Below are positions 1 through 6,796 of a DNA stretch of 41,435 nucleotides, in pieces. Positions within the stretch are counted from its first letter, which is position 1; the number at the start of each line of letters is the position of its first letter. A program made the translations under genes and the position numbers. This stretch comes from Caryophanales bacterium (GTDB lineage: Bacteria > Bacillota_I > Bacilli_A > RFN20 > CAG-288): assembly GCA_021621525.1 (NCBI GenBank), contig JAJVUU010000009.1, positions 1-41,435 of the forward strand. Reading direction: 5' to 3'. The notes under the pieces were generated by a model. That model had not been told where the DNA came from. It searched no databases and was given only the letters and a program-made list of their open reading frames with translations.

Positions 1-12
1 TCATTTTTCCGA

Positions 13-98
13 TGGTGCCCGAGAAGGGACTTGAACCCTTACACCCTTGCGAGTAGTAGATTTTGAGTCTGCCGTGTATACCATTTCACCACTCGGGC
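13..98 (-). tRNA. tRNA-Leu (anticodon CAA)
   Basis: Class II tRNA read on the minus strand. The 7-bp acceptor stem GCCCGAG/CTCGGGC, D stem GTG/CAC, anticodon loop CTCAAAA (anticodon CAA, reads UUG), a long variable arm and a T arm with TTCAAGT are all visible. CCA is encoded at 15-13. The anticodon stem GCAGA/TCTAC carries a C-A mismatch at its second pair. A perfect 17-base complement of this arm lies just upstream in the presumed leader (138-154). The identity is firm; the mismatch is read directly from the sequence. Confidence 0.95.
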
Positions 99-137
99 AG
101 CAATCCTTTGACATGAACCATGCAGTTTCGGAAAGAA

Positions 138-154
138 ACGGCAGACTCAAAATC
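138..154. repeat. 17-base inverted copy of the tRNA-Leu anticodon arm
   Basis: Bases 138-154 are the exact reverse complement of 59-75, which lies in the anticodon arm of the tRNA-Leu gene. The match stops on both sides after 17 bases and shows no further tRNA similarity. In a minus-strand transcript starting near 192 the leader would contain the antisense of the anticodon stem and loop. Confidence 0.85.
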
Positions 155-198
155 AAAAGAACTTTCTATTTTCAACTAAAATTGAAAACAGCTCAAGT

Positions 199-226
199 AT
201 TATAAACGCTAATCCTTCGTTTTCAA
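199..226 (-). promoter_or_regulatory. Probable promoter for tRNA-Leu
   Basis: On the minus strand a perfect -10 TATAAT (204-199) follows TTGAAA (226-221) at 16 bases. Transcription would start near 192, giving a leader of about 90 bases before the tRNA. A small hairpin (TTTTCAA/TTGAAAA, 169-188) sits at the start of that leader. No clear terminator separates this from cysE, so cysE read-through may also feed the tRNA. Confidence 0.6.
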
Positions 227-243
227 AGCCTTTTTTTAAAACT

Positions 244-1047
244 TTAGGAATCCTTCTTCAAAATCGTAAGATCTTTGTCTGTCTGAAGGACGATGCTGTC
301 AGGCCCGACGGAATGAGTAAGATAGACATCTCCTCCGATGGTCGATCCATGGCCGATGACGGTCTCCCCTCCAAAGATGGCTGCATTGGAATAGATGGTG
401 ACATGGTCTTCGACCGTAGGATGTCTCTTCTTTCCAACAAGGTCTCTTCCCTTCCTGAGGGAAAGAGCACCTAAGGTGACACCTTGATACAGCTTGATAT
501 AGTCACCTAAGACAGCCGTCTCGCCGATGACGATGCCTGTTCCATGGTCGATGAAGAAATAATCCCCGATGATGGCTCCCGGATTGATGTCGATACCTGT
601 ATGATGGTGAGCCATCTCCGAGATATACCTAGCCAAGGTCTTGAGACCAAGGACATAGAATTCATGAGCGACACGATAATAGAGAATTGCTTCAAAACCA
701 GGATATTCGATGACGATTTCCTGTTTGGAGTCACTTGCCGGATCTCCATCGAGGATAGCCTGGATGGAAGTGTTCAATGTTCTTCTTATCTCAGGGAGGA
801 AGGAGAAGAAGCTATCGACCTTCTTCTCCTTGTCTTCCACTTTCATATCTGTAAAAATCTTATCTAATTTCCTTCTCGACTTTAGATAGAGGTTCTCCAT
901 GTCATCCTTGGTATAATCAGGAATCTCATAATCAAGCATCAACAGCTTTTTGATGTTGCATATGAAAGAGGATATCAGGATTTCATCGATCCTAACAAGC
1001 CCTTCTTCACGCTGATACTGTTTTTCCAATTCATCCAAGAACAACAT
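244..1047 (-). CDS. cysE: Serine O-acetyltransferase
   Basis: Transfers acetyl from acetyl-CoA to serine, giving O-acetylserine for the sulfhydrylase encoded just upstream. The 267-residue protein has a long helical N-terminal part (about 1-140) and a left-handed beta-helix made of hexapeptide repeats (about 150-245). D153 and H168 (in DHGTG) match the catalytic Asp/His pair of the family with the usual 15-residue spacing. It follows cysK by 29 bases on the same strand, so one operon is likely. The ribosome site before the ATG is weak. The protein ends in KKDS and lacks the C-terminal isoleucine that docks into CysK in the classical cysteine synthase complex. Family assignment is firm; whether it binds CysK is unknown. 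Confidence 0.92.
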   Translation of the reverse strand: MLFLDELEKQYQREEGLVRIDEILISSFICNIKKLLMLDYEIPDYTKDDMENLYLKSRRKLDKIFTDMKVEDKEKKVDSFFSFLPEIRRTLNTSIQAILDGDPASDSKQEIVIEYPGFEAILYYRVAHEFYVLGLKTLARYISEMAHHHTGIDINPGAIIGDYFFIDHGTGIVIGETAVLGDYIKLYQGVTLGALSLRKGRDLVGKKRHPTVEDHVTIYSNAAIFGGETVIGHGSTIGGDVYLTHSVGPDSIVLQTDKDLTILKKDS

Positions 1048-1076
1048 AGGATTCTATTTTATTGTATTTGAAAAGT

Positions 1077-1994
1077 TCAGTCAAACAATCCAGGAACAGA
1101 AAGATATCTTTCTCCATTGTCCGGAAGGACAGTGACGATGACCTTGTTCTCATATTCCTTGGCAAGCTTGACGGCAGTGGCGACATTGGCACCGCTGGAA
1201 ATGCCGACAAAGAGACCTTCCTTCCTGGCAAGTTCTCTGGCAAACTCAAAGGCCTCGTCATCCGTGGCAGTGAGGACCTTGTCAACAACATCAAGTTCGA
1301 GGACCTCCGGAATGAATCCGGCACCGATGCCCTGAATCTTATGAGGACCCTTCTTGCCGGTCGTGACGACAGCAGAGGTTGCCGGCTCGACACCAAAGGC
1401 AAGGACACTTGGCTTCTTTTCCTTGAGATATTTGGCTGTGCCGGTCAAGGTTCCACCAGTGCCGAAGGCAGAGATGAAGATATCGACGGTTCCTTCCGTC
1501 TGCTCGAAGATTTCAGGACCGGTCGTCTTATAATGAGCCATGGAATTGGCCTTGTTTTCAAATTGGAACGGAATATAGGAATTCTTGATTTCAGAATGAA
1601 GCTGTTTGGCAGCAGCGATGCAGCCAGCCATACCACCCTCGCTGACAAGACGGATGTCGGCACCGAAGGCCTTCATCATCTTGACTCTTTCGATGGAGCA
1701 GTTGCTCGGCATGAAGAGGACAACCTTCATATTGAGAGTAGCGCCGATGGCAGCGAAACCAATTCCGGTATTGCCACTGGTAGGTTCGATGAGGACGGTG
1801 TCCTTGTCGATAAGTTTCTTCTCCATGGCATCAAGAATCATTTCCTTGGCGGCTCTGTCCTTGATGGATCCAGTAGGGTTACACCTTTCAAGCTTGGCAT
1901 AGATCTTAGAATTCAGGTTATAGGCAGCCTCGATGTTCCTAAGACGGACAAGCGGAGTGTTGCCAATCAGATCGACCATAGAATAATCTTTCAT
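1077..1994 (-). CDS. cysK: Cysteine synthase (O-acetylserine sulfhydrylase)
   Basis: PLP enzyme that makes cysteine from O-acetylserine and sulfide. At 305 residues it has the usual length. K45 in TGSIKDR is the PLP lysine, PTSGNTG (about 71-77) binds the substrate carboxylate, and the glycine-rich phosphate loop GTGGTLTG is present near residue 178. The start is supported by an AAAGGAG site about ten bases upstream. It is first in a cysK-cysE operon with a visible promoter. Cysteine from this pair is the sulfur source for SufS encoded at 35.3 kb. CysK and CysM are hard to separate by eye; CysK is preferred because of the paired cysE. Confidence 0.93.
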   Translation of the reverse strand: MKDYSMVDLIGNTPLVRLRNIEAAYNLNSKIYAKLERCNPTGSIKDRAAKEMILDAMEKKLIDKDTVLIEPTSGNTGIGFAAIGATLNMKVVLFMPSNCSIERVKMMKAFGADIRLVSEGGMAGCIAAAKQLHSEIKNSYIPFQFENKANSMAHYKTTGPEIFEQTEGTVDIFISAFGTGGTLTGTAKYLKEKKPSVLAFGVEPATSAVVTTGKKGPHKIQGIGAGFIPEVLELDVVDKVLTATDDEAFEFARELARKEGLFVGISSGANVATAVKLAKEYENKVIVTVLPDNGERYLSVPGLFD

Positions 1995-2029
1995 AGCTCA
2001 ATTTTCTCCTTTATGAAAAAACAACGAGA

Positions 2030-2058
2030 ATTATACCGATTCTCATAAATTCCTGCAA
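2030..2058 (-). promoter_or_regulatory. Promoter of cysK-cysE
   Basis: Minus-strand TTGCAG (2058-2053) and perfect TATAAT (2035-2030) are separated by 17 bases, about 36 bases before the cysK ATG. The -10 lies between two 6-bp inverted arms (GAGAAT and ATTCTC, 2026-2044), which could be an operator. Confidence 0.65.
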
Positions 2059-2139
2059 CAAATATGATTTTAAACTTCATGCCATTGATCCTGAAATATT
2101 GTTTGTCATCCTTCCTTCAAAGAAAAAGTCCATGATGAC

Positions 2140-2167
2140 AAAAGACCCAGGACAATGTCCTGGGTCT
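2140..2167 (-). terminator. Terminator after tRNA-Pro
   Basis: A near-perfect hairpin with 10-bp arms AGACCCAGGA/TCCTGGGTCT is followed on the minus strand by a short T run (TTTT). It lies 14 bases past the 3' end of tRNA-Pro. Confidence 0.8.
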
Positions 2168-2180
2168 AGCTAAATCTCGA

Positions 2181-2257
2181 TGGTTGAAGCGACGGGATTC
2201 GAACCCGTGACCTCTTGCTCCCGAAGCAAGCGTGCTACCAAGCTGCACCACGCCTCA
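2181..2257 (-). tRNA. tRNA-Pro (anticodon CGG)
   Basis: Seventy-seven bases on the minus strand with acceptor TGAGGCG/CGCTTCA (one G-U pair), anticodon stem CTTGC/GCAAG, loop TTCGGGA (anticodon CGG, reads CCG), a T arm with TTCGAAT and an encoded CCA. It has its own promoter and terminator. Confidence 0.95.
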
Positions 2258-2272
2258 ATTTAGCGCTTAAAG

Positions 2273-2301
2273 ATTCTACCACCCCTATGGATGACATGCA
2301 A
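2273..2301 (-). promoter_or_regulatory. Promoter of tRNA-Pro
   Basis: Minus-strand TTGCAT (2301-2296), 17 bases, TAGAAT (2278-2273), ending 16 bases before the tRNA. A 9-bp inverted repeat (2283-2291 with 2317-2325) spans the spacer and -35. The stretch from 2326 to the terminator at 2518 holds nothing else that I can recognise. Confidence 0.65.
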
Positions 2302-2517
2302 GCTTTTTTATCAATTTCCATAGGGTTACGGGTTTCAAGATAAGACAACACCTCTTTGCATAAGAATCCGCTCATCCAAAGTTGTTTCGTTGAAATATCG
2401 GCTATCTTATTTCATAAAAGAGAATGCCATCATTAGGACTTCAGCACCTCTTCCTTTCATCAGCAATCTACACCTTATACATCATAATCAGAAAGTTCCA
2501 TGATCATTGTCATCTTC

Positions 2518-2551
2518 TAAAAAGAAATGGCTGCGACTTAGTCGCAGCCAT
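2518..2551 (-). terminator. Terminator of the large membrane protein gene
   Basis: A perfect 11-bp hairpin (ATGGCTGCGAC with its complement, loop of three) is followed on the minus strand by TTTCTTTTTAG. It begins six bases after the stop codon of the gene. Confidence 0.9.
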
Positions 2552-2556
2552 CATCT

Positions 2557-4836
2557 TTACTTGTCCTTTTTGACGTTGATAGGAGCAATCGGTTTGATTT
2601 CAGGGCGCTTTCTTTCCTTCTTCGGAAGCGGAGCAATCGGATGGAAAGGAGTGGAAGGCACCTGATCAAGAGGAGATACTTCTACTTCCTTCTTGACTTC
2701 TTCGGCAGGTTCTTCCTTCTTGTCTAGTGGTTTGAAGGCAACCGGAGTGATCGGCTTGTTGATCTTCTTTTCTTCTTCGACAGTGTTGGAAGATTCAGCC
2801 TGCTGATTCTTCTTGGCCTTCAGCATGTCACGGATGGACATCGGCTTCTTGGATGAAGGAGATGGAGCAGCAGAAGGCTTTGTCTTTCCAGTGAGCTTTT
2901 CAACCTGAACGACATCGCCATATCCATTCTGACGGATATCCTCGAGTCTCTTCTTCTCTTTCCAGGCGGAACCCTTTTCCTGATTGGCGAAGACAGGGTT
3001 GACCGTAGGCTGGACCTTGGTGACACCCATGTTGAAAGCCTGTTCAGCCGTCAGATCACCTTCATAGGTCTTGACCTGGTAGTTCTTCAGCTCGAAGGAG
3101 ACATGTCTTGCCTTGACAGCCTCAATCTTGCCATGCTTGGATTTCTCGATGGAATGAAGCGGGCCGGCAATCGGAGCGGCAACCTTCTTCTCTTCGACAG
3201 GCTTTTCTTCGACGACAGGCTCATCCTTCTTGACAGGATTGATGACGCCGATAGGAGCGGCAGGACCATTCTTTCTCTTGGATGGATCGAACTTCATCAA
3301 GCCGATCTGACTGACTCTCGGCTGAGGTTTCTGAGGTTCGGCAGGTTTTTCAGCAACGACGGGCTTAGGCTCTTCATGATATTCACCGATATCCCAGGTA
3401 TCCTCATCACTGACAGGCTTGGTAAGGATCGTCTTATGTTCGTTGTCGCAGACGATTTCCTTCTTATCGGTCCTGTCTTCAGGAACGATTTCTTCCTTGA
3501 TGTTGTCTTCTTCCTGAGGACGGAGGCCATCCTTGAAGGAATCATTGATGAAGACGACCTTGGAAGGTTCTTCTTTGACTTCTTCGACAGGCTTTTCTTC
3601 GACAGGAATGTTTTCTTCTTCCGGAGCAGCAACGGCTGTCAGGTCTTCAAGAGGCTTTTCTTCCTCATTCTTAGGTTCTTCAGGAAGAATCGGAGCAACA
3701 CATGAAGAATCAAGGCTTTCAGCAATCTTCTCGATGCGGTCACCCTCAGCAGAAGCTGTCTCTTCCTGCTCATCTTCAGGCCACGGATTGGCATCCCATT
3801 CATCGATACCAGGAAGGACAAGGACAGAGACATCCTTGGTGGCAGAAAGACTTTCGGCAGTTTCCTGGATCTTCTTGATTTCCTTGGCTTCATCCAAGGC
3901 TTCTTCATTGACAGGTCTGAGATTGGAGAGGTCTTCTTCCTTCTTTTCTTCGATGTCAGGAAGGACTTCAATCTTCGTCTCATATAAAGGATTCAAGGCA
4001 TCCAGCAAGGCAACTTCACGGATGGTCGGAATAAGCTTGCTCTCTTCGTGAGCGGCAACCGGCACAGGCTGCTGAATCGGAGCAGGGGTCTGAACTTTAT
4101 CTTCGTCAACGGCAACAGGAGTCGGGGCTTCCTTGACTTGAGTGACCTTGCTGGCTTTTCCAGCAGAGGCAACGACAAGGCAAATAAACTCAAACAGGAC
4201 AAGCATCACATAGAACCAGATAAGTGCCCATGCATAATGGTTGTAGCTGATGCGTTCGATAACCAAGACATTGAGAACACCCTTTGGCGAAGAGCCCTTG
4301 GCAGGAGCAAAGAGCCTGCACCACTGGGCACCTAAATCAATGACCCATTTATAGGCTGCACCGAAGTCCCTGATAAGACGTATGGAGAAGAAAGCGGAAA
4401 CGATGGCAAGGAAGACGCAGGTAAGAAGCCCAAAGCATGTCCAGTTGACAACCTTCCTCCAGGCCTGGTTCTTGCCCTTGACCTTGTTCCTATGATGAAT
4501 GACAAACGGCAGATACCACATGAAGAGAGAGAACATGGTACCAAAATAAATGGCATAGAGATACAAGCATGAAGTGAAGGTGACACCATGTCCTCTGAAA
4601 GTCGTAGGAAGGTTGAATACCTTTACGACATGCCATTTCATCCAATTGTTGAGTGCAGCGGCCCAATCCTTAGCCCAGGAAGTCTCCTTCAAGGTTGCCT
4701 TGATGGATGTGGCGACCGGGGTCACCATAAGAATGGGAACGACGATGGCAACGACCAGGGCGATGATGAACAGAATGTTGATCACCCTGATGGCTACGCT
4801 CTTTTTGGCTTTTGCCTTCTCCTTTGTCTGTGCCAT
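2557..4836 (-). CDS. Large membrane protein with four TM segments and a charged Pro/Glu/Lys-rich tail
   Basis: I do not recognise this family. The start used here (MAQTKEK) follows GGAGG at good spacing; a longer in-frame ATG ten codons upstream lacks a site. Of 759 residues, the first 235 or so hold a basic N-terminus and four hydrophobic segments (near 20-45, 90-112, 130-155 and 205-230). The remaining 520 residues are low-complexity and probably cytoplasmic, rich in Glu, Lys and Pro, with recurring EEKPVEE-like units. Near the C-terminus the short motif KPITPV, HPIAPL, KPIAPI recurs three times. There are no enzyme motifs, no signal cleavage site and no LPXTG. The gene stands alone with its own promoter and terminator. 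It could be a scaffold or a division/envelope factor, but that is only a guess from its shape. Confidence 0.85.
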   Translation of the reverse strand: MAQTKEKAKAKKSVAIRVINILFIIALVVAIVVPILMVTPVATSIKATLKETSWAKDWAAALNNWMKWHVVKVFNLPTTFRGHGVTFTSCLYLYAIYFGTMFSLFMWYLPFVIHHRNKVKGKNQAWRKVVNWTCFGLLTCVFLAIVSAFFSIRLIRDFGAAYKWVIDLGAQWCRLFAPAKGSSPKGVLNVLVIERISYNHYAWALIWFYVMLVLFEFICLVVASAGKASKVTQVKEAPTPVAVDEDKVQTPAPIQQPVPVAAHEESKLIPTIREVALLDALNPLYETKIEVLPDIEEKKEEDLSNLRPVNEEALDEAKEIKKIQETAESLSATKDVSVLVLPGIDEWDANPWPEDEQEETASAEGDRIEKIAESLDSSCVAPILPEEPKNEEEKPLEDLTAVAAPEEENIPVEEKPVEEVKEEPSKVVFINDSFKDGLRPQEEDNIKEEIVPEDRTDKKEIVCDNEHKTILTKPVSDEDTWDIGEYHEEPKPVVAEKPAEPQKPQPRVSQIGLMKFDPSKRKNGPAAPIGVINPVKKDEPVVEEKPVEEKKVAAPIAGPLHSIEKSKHGKIEAVKARHVSFELKNYQVKTYEGDLTAEQAFNMGVTKVQPTVNPVFANQEKGSAWKEKKRLEDIRQNGYGDVVQVEKLTGKTKPSAAPSPSSKKPMSIRDMLKAKKNQQAESSNTVEEEKKINKPITPVAFKPLDKKEEPAEEVKKEVEVSPLDQVPSTPFHPIAPLPKKERKRPEIKPIAPINVKKDK

Positions 4837-4886
4837 TTTTGAATCCTCCAATTGAAAGGAATACAAAATTCCTTACATTTGTAGAT

Positions 4887-4916
4887 AGTTTAACACCAAC
4901 AAAAGTATAGATACAA
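4887..4916 (-). promoter_or_regulatory. Possible promoter of the large membrane protein gene
   Basis: Minus-strand TTGTAT (4916-4911), 18 bases, TAAACT (4892-4887), giving a leader of about 45 bases. Both boxes are imperfect, so this is moderate evidence only. Confidence 0.45.
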
Positions 4917-5001
4917 GAATTTTCTTGATATATAACTACAAATCCTTAGAAACAACTTTTGATATTCCCTATATGCTCATATCAAGGGTGCCTGGCGAAA
5001 G

Positions 5002-5033
5002 AAAAAACCTGCCGTTATTGAATAATCAGCAGG
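5002..5033 (-). terminator. Orphan intrinsic terminator
   Basis: The outer stem CCTGC/GCAGG encloses a TTAT/ATAA inner stem, followed on the minus strand by six T. No annotated minus-strand gene lies upstream of it, which suggests the small transcript above. On the plus strand the T run is weaker. Confidence 0.7.
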
Positions 5034-5077
5034 CTTTTCTGTGTGCTATTCAATGGAATTGAATTATCGGGTTCATC
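5002..5077 (-). ncRNA. Candidate small RNA between divergent genes
   Basis: Between the divergently transcribed membrane protein and HAD genes there is a minus-strand promoter and, about 75 bases on, a terminator, but no gene. The predicted RNA has a 7-bp hairpin (ATTCAAT/ATTGAAT, 5048-5064) and then the terminator hairpin. The terminator loop carries ATTCAAT again, so the ATTGAAT arm could pair with either copy. No ORF is seen. The existence of the transcript is inferred. Confidence 0.4.
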
Positions 5078-5083
5078 GGTAAT

Positions 5084-5113
5084 ATTTTAGCGAAATGAAG
5101 AAGAAAAAAGCAA
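5084..5113 (-). promoter_or_regulatory. Possible promoter of the candidate small RNA
   Basis: Minus-strand TTGCTT (5113-5108), 18 bases, TAAAAT (5089-5084). The rest of the gap up to 5257 is A/T-rich and shows no other clear element. Confidence 0.4.
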
Positions 5114-5257
5114 GAAAAACGAAAGAAATCAGCAATCGCTTGATGCAAAGCAAAGGCAAAGAAAGCATGCACATGCTCATAGATAAAAGTTGTTTGTTTC
5201 TCTTTTCATTTTATTTTCTACGTTTTCCATTCATTTCATCATTCTCTTGGCAAAACA

Positions 5258-5266
5258 TGGTAAAAT
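5258..5266 (+). promoter_or_regulatory. Extended -10 promoter for the HAD gene
   Basis: TGG followed by TAAAAT, 23 bases before the ATG. No good -35 is seen, which fits an extended -10 type. An AGGAGA site follows. Confidence 0.45.
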
Positions 5267-5289
5267 AAAAAACAGGAGATTCTATCTAT

Positions 5290-6033
5290 ATGACCGATAA
5301 ACTTCAAGCCGTCTTCTTCGACTGTTGGGACACTCTTCTGGAATTCCATGATCCTGACAGGAAGTGGAACATCAGCAGCCTGATGAGACATGCAATCAAC
5401 AGAGGGAATTTTGACGAAGAGGAAGTCTTCCGATTTACGGATGATTTCTTTCACGCATATTACCAGGCCCATCTTGATTATGAGCTGACCATCCTTCAGA
5501 TCCTGAGGTTGGTCAAGGAACATTTTCATATCCGATTGGATTGCCCCCTGGAAACATGCACTCATGAGATCCTTACCGAACTTGCCCCGAGTCAGGTTCA
5601 GGGAGCTGATGATTTTCTGAAGTTCCTTCAAAGCAGGAATATTCCCTTCGGCTGCCTTACCAATACCGTATATGACAAGGAAGATACTCTTGCATTGTTG
5701 AATGAATTCTATCCGGAACGTCATTTTGCCCTCGTCTTGGCCTCCAGTGAAATCGGAGTGAAGAAACCAAATCCGCTCTTCTTCCAGACAGGGGTGAAGA
5801 TGGCCGGCAAGGAAATCACTTCATCCATGTATGTCGGTGACAAGCTCCTGCAGGATGCCTATGGTTCCTATAGAGCCGGCTTTGCCATCTCCTGCTTCCT
5901 TGACTGGAAGAAGCAGAAGGAGAAACACTTGCACGTCATGGAAAGTCTATCCATCAACACGGACTTTCCTTATGTCGAAACAGACGGATATCCGTCTTTG
6001 AAGGAGTATCTCATCAAACATGAACTTGCCTGA
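5290..6033 (+). CDS. HAD-family hydrolase
   Basis: A 247-residue haloacid dehalogenase-like protein, probably a phosphatase. Motif I is FFDCWDT (D11 nucleophile), with a tryptophan where most relatives have the second aspartate. Motif II is CLTNT, motif III the lysine of GVKKPNP, and motif IV GDKLLQDA. The helical cap lies between motifs I and II. This looks like subclass IA, but the substrate cannot be read from sequence. The AGGAGA site supports the start. The 3' end overlaps the thioesterase gene by 14 bases, so the two are translated together. Confidence 0.85.
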   Translation: MTDKLQAVFFDCWDTLLEFHDPDRKWNISSLMRHAINRGNFDEEEVFRFTDDFFHAYYQAHLDYELTILQILRLVKEHFHIRLDCPLETCTHEILTELAPSQVQGADDFLKFLQSRNIPFGCLTNTVYDKEDTLALLNEFYPERHFALVLASSEIGVKKPNPLFFQTGVKMAGKEITSSMYVGDKLLQDAYGSYRAGFAISCFLDWKKQKEKHLHVMESLSINTDFPYVETDGYPSLKEYLIKHELA

Positions 6034-6766
6034 CATCACCAAAGAAAATCCTTCCTTTGAAAAGATAGACTTTGTTCCATCCTTTGACAGCAGAGGTCAT
6101 GTCGACCTAAAGGATCTCATCCATCATTTCCAAAATCTTGCGACAAGACACATCGACAGACTTGGCATGGGAGAGGAGTTTGAAAAAGAAAATTCCTTCT
6201 TCTATGTCGTATTGCGTTATAAGGGCTACTTCCTAAAAGAATTAGAAACAGGAAGACATTACACCATGGTCACCTTCCCGACCTACCCAGGTCCTCTTCA
6301 GCTATATCGCTACTGCTATCTGCTTGATGAAGAGAAGAAAGTCTGCTTCTATCTCATTTCCCTTTGGGTCCTCATGGACAGCAAGACAAGGAGACTGAAA
6401 ACTGCCAGAGTCTTCCGTGACAGGATTGAAAAAGAAATACCCGATCTGAAAGACGTCAAGCCTTTGACAGAAGAGACACTGGGTAACTTTCCTCTTGAGG
6501 AAGATGGCTTTGTCAAGTGTGACACCTACCAGGTAGGAAAACAAGACATCGACGAAAACGGTCACATGAACAACACCGTCTACTTTGATATCCTAAAAAA
6601 TCATCTTCCCAAAAAGAGCATCCATACTTTTGAGATGAATTATGAAAAAGAGTGCCTTTTTGAAGAAAAACTGAATATTTTCGTAAAAGAAGGCAGTTTC
6701 CTTACTTTCAAGGGAATGAAAGATGACGGACTGTCTTTCAAAATAAAATACACATTCATGGATTAA
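6020..6766 (+). CDS. Acyl-ACP thioesterase
   Basis: A 248-residue protein of the acyl-ACP thioesterase family (FatA/FatB type), a tandem hot-dog fold that releases fatty acids from acyl carrier protein in the cytosol. The first hot-dog domain starts with SFDSRGHVDLKDLIHHFQN and the second contains the hallmark NGHMNNTVYFD. Bacterial members are usually near 240-250 residues, as here. It starts inside the HAD gene and precedes comFA by 30 bases. Whether it serves lipid turnover or fatty-acid export is unknown. Confidence 0.87.
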   Translation: MNLPDITKENPSFEKIDFVPSFDSRGHVDLKDLIHHFQNLATRHIDRLGMGEEFEKENSFFYVVLRYKGYFLKELETGRHYTMVTFPTYPGPLQLYRYCYLLDEEKKVCFYLISLWVLMDSKTRRLKTARVFRDRIEKEIPDLKDVKPLTEETLGNFPLEEDGFVKCDTYQVGKQDIDENGHMNNTVYFDILKNHLPKKSIHTFEMNYEKECLFEEKLNIFVKEGSFLTFKGMKDDGLSFKIKYTFMD

Positions 6767-6796
6767 AACCACTCTCTCATCACAATATATGGTGAG

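Noticed and set aside
1062..2048. A long plus-strand frame of 328 codons across cysK
   Set aside because: It is the complement of cysK, lacks a ribosome site and has no recognisable motifs, while cysK is certain.
5095..5268. A 57-codon frame starting ATGAAGAAGAAAAAAG between the membrane protein and HAD genes
   Set aside because: It has no ribosome site, an extremely lysine-rich start and then a run of Phe/Ser codons that follows the local base bias; it also covers the HAD promoter.
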